A DNA stretch of 64,000 nt from Sinonovacula constricta (Eukaryota > Mollusca > Bivalvia > Cardiida > Solecurtidae), in assembly GCA_007844125.1 (NCBI GenBank), contig CM017561.1:29632994-29696993 (forward strand). The letters run 5' to 3'. Shown piece after piece: positions 45,601 to 56,503 of the stretch. The position numbers were made by a program, and so were the translations under genes. Position 1 is the stretch's first letter; every line of letters starts with the position of its first letter. Below the pieces are notes generated by a model, which had not been told where the DNA came from, ran no database searches, and was given only the letters and a program-made list of their open reading frames with translations.

Positions 45601-48111
45601 TAATTCTTTTTACCCTTACCATTTTGGGCTGGAATTCCAGTTAAGCAGTGAGGGTAAAAACTTTGAAGCTAAAACTCTTCCAGCTTACTTGTGATAAATC
45701 ATTGGTTCCACACCAAAGGTTTCTTTCTCAAAAAGGGGACCAGACCTGGGGCTTTTGAGAAGGGAAAAGCTTTGCTGTGTTTTATTAAAATGGGGAAAAA
45801 TATGCATTTTTAATATTTTATTTGCTATCATAAATCTTGCATGTTTATAACAATGTCATCACTTTTTTTTTGTTCTAGATAACCATAGTCCACTTCACTC
45901 CAGCTAGCACTGTAGGCACTGATATGCATTAATGTGTTTTATTTCCATATCTTGCAATGAAATATTGAATTTAATTAGAAGATAATTTTCATTTTTGTGG
46001 GAAAAACTAGTCTTATTTTCTGAGAAGGGACCGTTTACACTGTAAACAGCCCCTTCTATATAAGGTAAAAAGAAACTGTACATCGATAATATTCTGGGGG
46101 ATTTCTGGCAATCTTTAATAACAGGATGTCACCAGACTTACCATTACTGTGTTAGAGCCATATATAACCAACAAAACTCTTACTGTAAAGTCTAAACCCT
46201 ATCATTCATAGTTCATCTATAATTTTTAAATTAACTTGACTTTGTTGTTTTTCTTTAAAAGAGATAAAAAGGATTTTAATAAATGTATGTTCAACTTGTA
46301 ATAATAGATTTAAGGCTGAACCAGTCTAAACATACACCCTTAGTCATGCAGATTCTGCTAGTGATTGTGAATGGTTTGTAAAGGCGTAAAATATCATATA
46401 CATGCATAAAAGGGTTAAAAGCAAATAGTGTAGATTCAGATCCTGATGGGTGGTATCTGATAAGGAGCTAATATTTTTCCTGTTAAGTCTTTTTCAATGT
46501 TTTGCTTTCTAGGCATGGTGTAGGTAACTAGGATTTAAGTATAAACTGAATGGACGACAAATAAAGATCAAAATGCTTGGGGGCGCGGGACCTGAACTGA
46601 ACACTTACATAAAGGTGACAGCTTTTTATCATATGGCTGCTAACACAAGTTTGACTCTACTAACAAAAGCAGCAAAATAAGGGTTAAAGACAACTCCGAA
46701 CAAAAGTGGAGAATAGTTAGAACTGTCCAACCCTACAAACTTGAGGTTTCATGCTGATCCTTGACTTGCCAGTGGTTTAGAAGAAGAAAAAATAATTGCT
46801 TTTTTTTTTGCTACTGCTGAACTACTAAGTGTTGTTCATGATCCGTTAACCTTATTCTATGGATAATCAGACTAGATTGGCAATAGTAACTTCTCAAAAT
46901 GCAAGGCATGCTAGCATGACATAGGCAGCATTATGTATCAAATGAGCACCCCTGTCAATCTATTGGTTGGAAATCTTATTTACACAATCAAGGCCTTAAC
47001 TAACAGATACAACAAACATTCCTTATAGGTGAGTACTAAGTACATCTTCTTGACAGTGGATGTTCTATTAGCAGTTGATAGAACAAGAAAAATAGTTATG
47101 TTTATCAATGACAATAATGCCATACCTCTGGTGATGCAGGTGAAATAATCATCTTCTCCTTCCTTTACTTCCAAACCTCTGGCTCGCCGTTTGTCAGGAT
47201 GGTGGTGAAGGACTTTCTTCTTATCTGGAAACACAGAAGCAAAGGTTTTCAAAATCATCGCCATAATGAACCACCCATCATACTGTATTTCTGTCTTAAG
47301 TTATGCATATTAGGTATTGTTTGAAACAATGATCTCCATATTAGCACACAATCAGCATACATCAATTGTTATATCCAAACCATCTTAAATTGTGTTTTTA
47401 ACATTGATAATAGGTTTAATAATTTTTAAGGCATATACAATGTAGTAAAATATACAATCTCATGTAAATAGACGTTACAATACTGTAATTTACTTACAAG
47501 CTTTCTTGATCTGTGCATCTGTTGCCTTGTATCTCAATTTGCCCAAGCCAAGGACTGCATAGTGGTCTTGTTTCTAAAATCAAGATAATTTGTTAGATAA
47601 ATTGTGAACAATTTCCATTCCATCATAAACACATTTGTGTTTCCTTATTGGGCTAAACAACTTAAGTCATGTCATTTAAAGTCTACTAAGTGTCATTTAA
47701 TTGTGTCTCAAATGGCAGATCAAGTGATTTTAGTTTAGCTATGCCACACCATCCAGGTGTACAAGTGTATAATTTATCATTGTTTGACTCAGATTACTAT
47801 TAGCAGAAGAATTAAATTGACAGAACATGTTTTTTTTCTTCTTTCTATTTTTTCTGGGAATGGCAGAGGGGTCTAAAAACATGAGCTAATAATAAAATGA
47901 GTACCTTCCAGTCCTTAGGATCCAAACTGAGTAGGAGTGAGGTGTCATCCTCCACCTCATCCTCCTCTTCCTCACTCTCAGATGAGCTGGAGCTAGAGAT
48001 GGAGTGCTGGGACAGAGAGTGTTTATGGCGTTTACGCAGACACAGAGCCTCAAACCATCGACCCACAGGTTCCACTTTAACCTTGGTCAGAGCTGAAGTA
48101 AATTTATGCAT
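30636..48111 (-). CDS. DNAJC2: DnaJ homolog subfamily C member 2 (MPP11/ZRF1, zuotin family)
   Basis: DNAJC2 is the J-protein of the ribosome-associated complex. With an Hsp70 partner it assists nascent chains, and in animals it also acts in the nucleus on ubiquitylated H2A. Seventeen coding exons (high to low): 47905-48111, 47498-47573, 47126-47224, 44207-44351, 43726-43806, 42895-42960, 42528-42619, 41548-41669, 40815-40883, 40093-40173, 38257-38345, 37456-37525, 34918-35084, 34322-34419, 33762-33872, 31922-32100, 30636-30698. They sum to 1815 nt, 604 residues (human 621), with every phase matching. Domains: [11 protein letters not shown] and an acidic Ser/Glu stretch (about 40-62), J domain from [18 protein letters not shown] with HPD at 103-105, zuotin homology region ([29 protein letters not shown]), charged coiled coil, and two SANT domains (from W433 and W540, the latter [17 protein letters not shown]). 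The ATG at 48111 is chosen because the frame stays similar to the human N-terminus (TSA..VEPVGRW) and has an upstream in-frame TAA. Confidence 0.97.
31476..31695 (-). repeat. SINE family A in a DNAJC2 intron
   Basis: Inverse copy: tail side 'acatcgcagagaccaattat', body 'gtctgggtagaaccaccggc', head 'aatctgaacccacatggtga...'. Confidence 0.85.
32270..32815 (+). repeat. Bivalve-type 'gagggccatgatggccct' repeat
   Basis: It opens with AGAGGGCCATGATGGCCCTT-AATCGCTCACCTG, followed by about four diverged units with 'gacctagtgacc.actttttg', 'tcatgcagacaaacattctg' and 'ccaagtttggtgaggattg'. Related to 29745-30180. It lies in the intron between the second SANT exon and the exon at 33762. Confidence 0.8.
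34476..34700 (-). repeat. SINE family A in a DNAJC2 intron
   Basis: Inverse family A copy ending at the tRNA-like head '...aaacccacgtgatgagaggc...'. Confidence 0.8.
35693..36009 (-). repeat. SINE family B in a DNAJC2 intron, near complete
   Basis: From the tail 'tgtttattgtttattgggtt' to the head CTCTACCGATTGCGCTACCA, with box B inverse 'gggatcgaacctgggg'. The piggyBac-like element follows about 40 bp downstream. Confidence 0.9.
36045..37255. mobile_element. TTAA-flanked, piggyBac-like non-autonomous DNA element
   Basis: The segment starts TTAA-CTCATTGTGCCCTAG (TTAA at 36045-36048). It ends with the inverse, CTAATGA.. then AGGGTACAATGAG-TTAA (TTAA at 37252-37255). The terminal repeats share CTCATTGT-R-CCCTA. 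Further 'ttgtaccctaga' and 'ttatgccctaca' copies sit just inside the left end. Inside the right end the motif TTAACGCGGCG-TCGGC occurs twice. TTAA target duplication is the hallmark of the piggyBac superfamily. No transposase frame is present, so it would be a MITE-like derivative. Its base composition (CG-rich right part) differs from the surrounding intron. Confidence 0.7.
37989..38212 (-). repeat. SINE family A in a DNAJC2 intron
   Basis: Inverse copy running to the head end '...ctaccactatgtcacgggtg-ccccc'. It lies between exons 38257-38345 and 37456-37525, ending about 45 bp from the former. Confidence 0.85.
39184..40020 (-). repeat. SINE family B with its tail amplified as a ~205-bp tandem triplication
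   Basis: Three direct units begin at about 39184, 39386 and 39593. Each holds 'gctactaaacaacacgcaaa', 'cagacaggtctaattgtgag', 'ttgctgctctatgctatttg' and then the SINE B tail (GTTTGTTTGTTTGTTGGGTT to 'gaagcagatatag'). The last unit continues into the complete SINE B body and head, ending at TTGCGCTACCAGGTCC. The duplications therefore include flanking DNA plus SINE tail. Confidence 0.85.
40500..40695 (-). repeat. SINE family A in a DNAJC2 intron
   Basis: Inverse copy with 'ggtggaggaagacccaaaac', 'agggtagtaccaccggtgca' and the head 'ctcgaacccatgctgtgaga'. Confidence 0.8.
41740..42517. repeat. 24/18-bp minisatellite filling a DNAJC2 intron
   Basis: More than 30 units fall in two length classes: CATGACCATG-AATGTGTGACAACT (24 bp) and CATGACCATGTGACAACT (18 bp), which lacks AATGTG. 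They are interspersed irregularly. The array occupies about 780 of the 858 bases of the intron between exons 42528-42619 and 41548-41669, and its degenerate edge reaches the splice donor. Both unit lengths are multiples of 3, so long open frames arise on both strands. These are artefacts. Confidence 0.95.
43055..43280 (-). repeat. SINE family A in a DNAJC2 intron, near complete
   Basis: Inverse copy from 'aatcgcatcgacacaataatc' to the head '...ctcggccaaggcgacccccc'. Box B inverse is CCCGAACTCGAACCC-like. Confidence 0.88.
44396..44820 (-). repeat. SINE family C tail split by a SINE family B insertion
   Basis: Family C sequence 'ccgatactgtgcagcgacat...' runs to ACACAGGGACTG (44467-44478). A complete family B SINE on the minus strand fills 44479-44800, and the 12-bp ACACAGGGACTG is repeated at 44801-44812 before C sequence resumes. 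The duplication is a perfect target-site duplication, which proves B inserted into C. Confidence 0.9.
45235..45527 (-). repeat. SINE family C, near complete
   Basis: Inverse of 23571-23850, ending at the head 'ctaccaattgagctattgcggccgg'. It lies in the 2.8-kb DNAJC2 intron between exons 47126-47224 and 44207-44351. Confidence 0.88.
46225..46415 (+). repeat. Dispersed repeat R2, copy 2
   Basis: Direct copy of 20170-20366, roughly 85 percent similar by eye. Confidence 0.8.
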
Positions 48112-49428
48112 ATCATTTTAAACAACATTTTTTAATAAAGAAAAAGAGCATATATGTTACTCTTTAAATGAAAAAGTTGAATGGAAGGAAAACACAACAA
48201 CAGAATTATAATGATCTTTTTAGTTATATGTGCAAATGGATTGTTAACTGATGAATCTGGGAGATTGTTTTAAATAAAATCCTGGCACTCTTTTAATATG
48301 AAGGTAATTATTATGATGCCCTAACAAACATAAATGTGTTGCTGTTTTGTAATAAATCACACCCACACACAAATCATTTCACAAACAATATGTTTTTTCA
48401 TGGCATATTAATGATGTATAAAAAGAATAATTCCAAAAACACTATACGACTTCGTACTATAACCTATACAGAATGTGATTAATCATTTTCAATTTCAACT
48501 ATTCTAGATTTTCTTGCCATTGTACATAATTTTATCACTTCATTTGCCATTAATTTGCTAATATTTATTTCTCATTCACATATAAAAAAAAATTCTGTAT
48601 AGAATTATTCTTAGTAAAATAAGAGACCATAGAATGTGTAAAGAAGACTACGATTTATCCGGTAACTGCTACTTGTCGGCAACTATTCTAGTTGCAGCCG
48701 CAATGGAAATGTTACAACAAGCAAATATTGTCAACACTTACATGATATTTTGGCAAACACTTCTGTTTTGTCATCATCACCTGCTACTGGAAGCAACATA
48801 TTTAGATATTAACAATTAACATCGATTAAATTCAACAGAAAGTGTAGAAACACGAGTGTCCGATTTATTTAATATTTATTCAATGTTAAAAGCGGCCCCA
48901 ACATAAAGCGCGGTTTGATGGGTAGGATATTCTCGGTTGACTTGTCCCTTAGTTTTAAATTGATCTCTTGTTTTGTGATTCATTATAAATTGGACATTTT
49001 AATTGCCATTAAGATATTAGATATACAAACATTTGGTAAAAATTTCAAATACGCGGCAAAACAAATAAATTTCAAAACATAAGTTAGCTATTTTCCAAAA
49101 TCTAGACACTGTAATACTTGAATAAAAATGCATGTTTATTAAAAAAAAAGATCATGAAAAAATTAATTTCATGTTAAAACAGATATTATTCTCTGCGATT
49201 ATCTACATCAGAAAAATCAATTGACATTTTCCTGACTTAGCAGAAAGCGTCAAATAAAAGCATCGTATTTTAAAGTATCGTCCGGAGCTTTAGCCATTAT
49301 TACAGAGCTGTATGCCATGGTTGTAGAGAGTCATTATCTGGTGGCTTGTCTGAACGGAGCTCAAGGCTTATCAGCCCGCAAAGGAAAATTTTGGTGGGAG
49401 TATGAATCAAGACCCATTCACTGTTATC

Positions 49429-49623
<195 letters not shown>

Positions 49624-49740
49624 GTAAGGAACCTAACTTCGACCAAAGCAGTCAACTGACACAATTTACTTTAAAAGCTTGGTATTTTAAGCTAACATGT
49701 ATGTGTTTCCAAAACTCTACTCTTTTATCTGGTTGGTGTT

Positions 49741-49775
<35 letters not shown>

Positions 49776-49813
49776 CTCTGTGTGTGTGTGTTTGTGTGTG
49801 TGTGTGTCTGTGT

Positions 49814-49902
<89 letters not shown>

Positions 49903-49952
49903 TGTGTGTGTAGGTGTGTGTGTGTGTGTGTGTGAGGGGGGGGGGGGGGGTC
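49741..49952 (+). repeat. (TG)n microsatellite ending in poly-G
   Basis: About 195 bp of TG repeats with a few interruptions, then a G run of about 15. The open frames across it are artefacts. Confidence 0.95.
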
Positions 49953-50046
49953 TGGACGGAAAAATAATTTAGATAAAATACATGTAATCTTATATTACAT
50001 TCAATTAAAAAAAAATTGATCGAAATAATAAATGTAATCGAGATCA

Positions 50047-50800
50047 ATCAAAATTAAGTTTCGATGCTATGTCTAAGCGCTCCAACATAGGAACCATAGT
50101 ATTTCTAATTTAAGATCACTGAAAACAATATAAATTATTTCTAAAGCTCACATCGCCTTCAAAATTAAATGTTGATGGGTTATCTAAGCGCTCTAACATA
50201 TGAACTATCGTATTTCTTTATTTAAAATCACTGAAAACAATATAAAATTATTTCTAAAGCTCATATCGCCTTCAAAATTAAATGTTGATGGGTTATCTAA
50301 GCGCTCCAACATATGAACTATCGCATTTCTTTATTTAAAATCACTGAAAACAATATAAAATTATTTCTAAAGCCTATGTCGCCTTCAAAATTAAATGTTG
50401 ATGGGTTATCTAAGCGCTCCAACATATGAACTATCACATTTCTTTATTTAAAATCCCTGAAAACAATATAAAACTATTTCTAAAGCCTATGTCGCCTTCA
50501 AAATTAAGTGTTGATGGGTTTTCTATATAAGCGCTCCAACATATGAACTATCGCATTTCTTAATTTAAAATCCCTGAAAACAATATAAAATTATTTCTAA
50601 AGCCTATGTCGCCTTCAAAATTAAGTGTTGATGGGTTATCTAAGCGCTCCAACAAATGAACAATTGCATTTCTTTATTTAAAATCCCTGAAAACAATATA
50701 CAATTATTTTAAAACCCATATCGCCTTCAAAATTAAATGTTGATGAGTTATCTAAGCGCTCCAACAAATGAACTATCGTATTTCTAAATTTAAATGTAGG
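50047..50800 (+). repeat. ~115-bp tandem repeat, about 7 copies
   Basis: Each unit contains CTTCAAAATTAAATGTTGAT, 'gggttatctaagcgctcc', 'aacatatgaactatcgcatt' and 'tgaaaacaatataaaattat'. Units start near 50047, 50157, 50268, 50383, 50493, 50610 and 50724. The first and last are the most diverged, as in an array growing from its middle. Confidence 0.9.
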
Positions 50801-50823
50801 TCTATTTACAAAATAGAATAGAA

Positions 50824-51185
50824 TAGATTATGCCTTGGAGTCTACATATTAGTTGAATCATAGCAAAATAGCTCTTATTCTTGCAGACGTACAGCTGTAC
50901 AAAAGACGTTTAGTCGACTTTCAAAAAATAATGTACTACACGTCTACAATAAGTACAATATTATTATCAATGTAAGTAGTGAACATTTTTATTGTCATAT
51001 ATGGTTGTTTGTTTGTTTGATTGTTTGTTTATTTGTTTGTTAAGAAGGCATCGACTTAGTAATAACTGAATATTGATTATGCCCTGGATTCTGCACACTA
51101 GTTAAATCATAAACAAAATAAATCGTATTGTCGCAGGAATACAACTGTACAAAAGACGCTTAGTCGACCTTTTCGAAAGAATGCC
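50824..51185 (+). repeat. ~110-bp direct duplication
   Basis: 50824-50935 and 51072-51185 share 'gattatgcc.tgga.tct', 'ttgaatcata...aaaata', 'acaactgtacaaaagacg' and 'ttagtcgac.tt'. They are separated by a (GTTT)n-rich spacer. Confidence 0.75.
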
Positions 51186-51566
51186 CAACAATGAGACATT
51201 GGCATTGTCTTCGTTTAAAGACGTGCAAACCAGTTAGAAGCAACAAGGCTTACTATGACATACTAGAATAATGCGAATCCGCTATTTGATCCATTCAAAT
51301 CGCCTTTAGAATCTGTCGGACTGGTTCCATACAGAGATACTATCACGTTATAGCTCCTAGATTGTTTATACGGCTATGGTGACGGTAGAAAAAAAGAACA
51401 ATCAGGGTTGCTTTTGTTTTGAAATACTGACGGCAACAATTAACATCACGGTGGGGATGTTCCATTTGCTTAAATAAATTGGCCGACACCTACCTCCCGA
51501 TAGATCAAACCACAGTCGGCTTCGTGGAGGTGCACATCATTGCAGCAGACACACCGACGTACAAAC

Positions 51567-54262
51567 ATGAGTCTGGATTTGATTAACAGAGATCCCGAGG
51601 GGGTGAACGCACATGTGAAAGTATGTGTTGTTTGGCAGATAATTTAACACGCACGTGCAAGTTAATAAAATTTTGTATAGAAGATGGTACTTCAGTGTAT
51701 TTGAACCCGCGAATGACGTTACTTGTCCTTTTGTATGGGAATGGCACAAAGAAACAAAACCAGTGATTAATTGCATCTAATGTGTTGGGCAGGGGTTGAT
51801 TTTTGCTCAAAGGAAATCTGAATGTTGAGGTTTGATCAACTTTTTACTTGGCATAAGAAGATCAAATAATCCCATTGTTTGCTGAAAGATGAGGACGTTT
51901 CAAGGTTATGTGGCTTATAGAATAATTCGGTCGTATTTAAGTAATATATTTGCTGAAAATATGTGAAGACATTCAGACTCAAGACCATTACATGGTCATA
52001 AGTTTACTTTTTTAATTTTTTGTTTTTGAAATTCATCGCACTAACGATGATCATTATAGCGACGTCCAACGATATTGGTTTAAAAAGAACCCAGTCTGGG
52101 TAGACCTACCGGCGCACCGCAGGTCAGCTAGCGCCACATAATTTAAATAGATTCTTCCACTTGCATAACCACTGTACACATGGCCGATTTTTAAATATGT
52201 TAACGACAAATAATTAGCCATTTTAAATGAGATTTTGCACCGCTATCCATCCTCGAGACCGTACTTTTTAGCCGAGTTGCTTCGGATTATTTTTTTTTAA
52301 AGCTGTTTTTAATTTCTGATCAGTGGATGGTGCCATGTCAAATACTTAACATTTCAAAGACTGTATTGCAGAAGAATTTAAAGAATATCCGCATTATTGT
52401 TGTTTTAATATTTGATATTAAGGAAAATGTTCATGTACATAAAATATTCATGTATTCATAGATTGACGTTCATATAGTAAAACTGACGCAAACAAGTAAA
52501 AACAGCAAAACATTATGGACAAGGATGATTGTTTAAAATTAACTTAAACATTCTTAAAAAAACCCAAAACATTTTATTATACATGTGAAAATAAATCAAG
52601 TCTAAATTATGGAAAACAATGTGCATACAACAGAAACGATGATGTTCTGTAACTGATGCTGGGGTTAATAACAGATTTCACGAACGTGTGTGACTAAATT
52701 TCGATCTTAAAAACGATTGGTTAAGTTTTATTCGGGTTTTAGTATTTTATGTTTTTAATATATTTAATTTTAAAAGGACAAACATTAAAATAATGAGACA
52801 TTGATGAATCGTCTCCCCCGAGTACTCCGTAAATGCAATATAGGTCCTTTCATTGCTTTTACTCGGTTTTTATGTTTGTGCTCTTTGGAGTGTATGTTGA
52901 CTTTTTTGCCCTTTCTTGTGATACCTAAGTTAACCATCATCAACAAAGACTTCCATTTTCTTTTTTAAATAGCAAGTCTCTCTCTAAGAATTTAAATGAA
53001 TTTGAAGCTTATATTTGTGCAATAGTAAGAAACTTCGCTGTTTCTACTTGCAATATCTATCAAAGAACAGGCGACGACAAAGTCCAACAATTCCGACTAA
53101 AAGGACTTACTACTGTTTGGAATACTTTGGATGTTAACTAACAAGGGAGATAATTTCCATTTGACCAATGGACCCTATTTAGCCATTGACGCACTGAGAT
53201 ACGTTAGGTTATGTTTATTCCAGCAACAATTAAACATATATGAATATAATAATTGTTAGTATTAATGTTTAGTTACCATTATTAATATTTGATTAAAAAT
53301 GGTTAATTACTGTCAGTTTGATTTAATTATTTCCGACTGTTATTGCAATCAAATAAAATATACGACGAAAATGGTTGATTGGAATTCGAAGTCACGTGAA
53401 TATAGAAATGGAGTAGTAACAGAAATAGTGCGGCGCTTAATCAGCAAACGAAACGCATGTAAGATGCACAAATTATTACATAGATATGTTTTTTTTGTGA
53501 TAGCCGATAAGTTATAGCCATGCAATTACGTGTGTAATGTATTAAATTTCCTAAATTCCCTAAATAATTTGCATATAATTTTTGCGCTCTCCATAGTTCA
53601 TATAGCACTGCAATGGTTTTGATATGTTTGAGTCATTTGCATATTTCGTTAATGCATAATTGGCATTTAGACACTCACTCCAAACAGTATCAGTCGACTG
53701 GAAATAAGCTGTTGATATATTATTATCAGTTGGTTTCAGTGTATTAACCATTCTGCAATACTGTTAATGAGATTATATGATTATAACAAACAACAACAAA
53801 CTATAAAATCTTCAAATTTAATAACAGAAAACAACAACAACACAATTATAATTATATAAGAGCTACATCCATGTCCGTCGCACCGTTATGAAATACACAT
53901 ATGCCTAACTCGTGTTCCGTCTATTGCAGTGCGCGTTCGAGGATGTGCTGGCCGAGCCTGATGGTGTCCATAGCATGGAATGTATATGGAAACTAACCAA
54001 CACTTGCTACAATGGCTACAAGAACTGCTGCTACAAGTTGGCCACTTTACTCTGCGGCTGCTGTTTCGGCATCTACTGGGGTGTCGCGTTTGCGTGCACG
54101 GCGCTTGAGCAAATCTGGTGCATCACTCCGATGATTCGAATCTTCCACATCCGCTGTTTCTCCATGCAAAAGCTCTGGGGTACATGTATCAACTGCTGCC
54201 TTGCCCCACTCTGCGAAGCCTGCGGTTACTGCTTCTCTCAGATTAAAATTACGAAAAAATAA
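51567..54262 (+). CDS. Caveolin, short cysteine-rich form
   Basis: Caveolins are hairpin membrane proteins that scaffold caveolae and bind cholesterol and signalling proteins. Exon 1 (51567-51620) codes for MSLDLINRDPEGVNAHVK and ends at GTATGT. Exon 2 (53930-54262) follows CTATTGCAG in phase 0 and codes for 110 residues. At 128 residues it is shorter than vertebrate caveolin-1 (178) or caveolin-3 (151); most of the variable N-terminus is missing. Family marks are the INRDPE..N.HVK segment, the signature FEDVLAEPDG (21-30), a scaffolding-like region with I-W-K (residues 37-39), the hydrophobic hairpin (about 55-85) and a C-terminal SQIKITKK. Seventeen cysteines lie in the 110-residue exon. 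The aromatic scaffolding stretch is poorly kept. A possible AATAAA overlaps the stop (54258-54263). I give no symbol because orthology to a numbered caveolin cannot be assigned. Confidence 0.93.
52028..52134 (-). repeat. SINE family A fragment in the caveolin intron
   Basis: Inverse body only ('ttcatcgcactaacgatgat', 'gtctgggtagacctaccggc'). Confidence 0.7.
52812..53172 (+). repeat. Dispersed repeat R1, copy 3, in the caveolin intron
   Basis: Full-length copy matching 1-292 and 3518-3880, with the left part 'taggtcctttcattgctttt' present. Confidence 0.85.
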
Positions 54263-55328
54263 AGCCAGACGCCGCCGCTCAGTTCGTTTTGACGAAGTCA
54301 CTCAAAGACGTATTCACTACTTTTAATATGGATACCATCATATATGCTGTATGAAATACAATATATTAAAACACGGAAAGGCTCTCGTATGAAACTTTTA
54401 TGATAAGATACAACACAACATATTTCAGATGTATTAGAATGATTTGTAGTTTAATATCTTCGTCCACTTCTTGAAAAAGCAGATTTTGAAAAAAAAGTGA
54501 CTTTGTGTATCTGTGATAGTGAGGAACACGAAATCTAAAATCTCATTTTTATTTTTAAAAAAAAACGCTAATGTTTGAGAGATTATTGTTTAAACTTTCC
54601 CGGGATTGTGTCACATTTGCATTCTAGTGTTTAACATATTGTGGTACTTTATTATAAACAAAACCCCGTTATATATTTAAAACTTTCTGTGTGCAGTAAA
54701 TTGTGTAATTGTTATTTGCTTTCTTTTTATTCCTCTTAAAATAGGAAATTCTACCATAAGCTTAGTCTTTTTGTAGCATATTAAGCTGAAAGAGATAAAT
54801 CATTAAGACAAACAACTGGTAGGAAGGGAGATAATTTAAGAAAGTGAAGAAAGCGCGAGTGAAAGCGTTAGGTAACACAGTACTCTCCCTTTCACCGTAG
54901 ATTTGCTTATTAGGGTTGCGAGTGATTAGAGAGGGAATAGGTTATAAGACAGTATTGGGACTTCTTTAATTTGCAATTCTGCGTTTTGTTCAAGCAACTG
55001 CAATGGACTTTTTTATGTCGAAATTGATTACAACACCATCACCATTTCTTGCCTAAAGGCCGGAGAACCTGATCTCAAACGTAGCAATTTCTAATTAACA
55101 GACACCATACTAGTCCCCTTCGAAACTAGAATGGATCAATCTTCGTATTTTTTATAATTTCAAGTATATGTTTTCACGACTCTAATCTTTTACCTGGTTG
55201 GTAGGGGATTGCATCCGTCCAGCCTCCCCGGCCCCTGGATCCATCCCTGGTCAGCTCGCACCAATTAGTGAAGTTCCTACAGATATGTATTGATCCTCGT
55301 TGATTATATGAAAACAACAAATTTAGTT

Positions 55329-55512
<184 letters not shown>

Positions 55513-56197
55513 CTCTCTCGCTCTGTATGCATGCATTCATATTAATGCATATTAATATTTGTTGTTTAAATATACAATGGGCCATATGTTCATAAATGGA
55601 CCACTGGATTCTGCTATAACGTCACAATTTGCACAACGGCTCCATCTCAAAAATAATTAGAACAGAACAGAATTTCATGCAGTCGTTTCTTTGAAAATTC
55701 TATTTTATCGGAAACATATGTAGCAACTGGCATGCCTATGTTTTATGTTTACCAGAATAAAACACTATATGCAGATAGTTGAAAAAGTACCAACTTTTTG
55801 CTTAAATTTCCGAAAAGAAGAAAACAAATTATAGTAACACTTAATTAAAACACTAATTATCTAATGCAAACATTGAAAATTCTTAAAAAAATAAACGTTT
55901 CAAAAACAAAGATCTCAAGCTAAAACCTGCTAAACATTACCATATTTAATTTTATTACCATAAGATTGAACAATACAACCATAAGGCATAACCCTAAATT
56001 ATGACTTTTTGGTCACCGATTTTTTATTAAGGGAAAGTGTTTCAGTTACTCCCCTTGGTCCACCATCACCACGATACACGGGGAATGGGATTAATAACTA
56101 GCTAAGTTAAAGAAAACTGAAATTTATCGTATTTTTTTAGGTCCATTAGAAATGCCACATAATTTTTGTCTTGCAACACCGTTGGAAACCAGGAACA

Positions 56198-56503
56198 TTG
56201 TTTATGTTTATTGGGTTTTTAGTCCCACCAGCGGTATTTCCATTTATCTGGAGGCGGTGTCCACTTGAAGCAGATATAGTGCTGCCTTCACTGTGTATAG
56301 CATGCCGTGAACACCTGGCATGATACCACACCCAGCCACATTATCCTGACACCGGGACAGTCGTGGAACTACCCTTATATTTGCTGGAGCGTTAGTAAGG
56401 GAGCTATAACACTACCATTCTTTGGTATGTCGCGGTCCGGGATCGAACCCGGGGCCTCCCGTACATGAAGTCGACGCTCTACTGATTGCGCTACTAAGCC
56501 CGG
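56198..56503 (-). repeat. SINE family B, near complete
   Basis: From 'tttatgtttattgggttttt' to the head 'ctactgattgcgctactaag'. Box B inverse is GGGATCGAACCCGGGG. Confidence 0.88.

Noticed and set aside
47897..48121. Plus-strand frame opposite DNAJC2 exon 1
   Set aside because: Shadow of the acidic Ser/Glu coding stretch on the minus strand.
51494..51568. Minus-strand frame MFVRRCVCCNDVHLHEADCG ending at a GT, overlapping the caveolin ATG
   Set aside because: I tested it as DNAJC2 exon 1, but its phase does not fit the next exon. The frame needed by DNAJC2 has a stop and no ATG there. The exon at 47905-48111 has its own start.
54047..54301. Minus-strand open frame opposite caveolin exon 2
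   Set aside because: Shadow of the caveolin coding exon.
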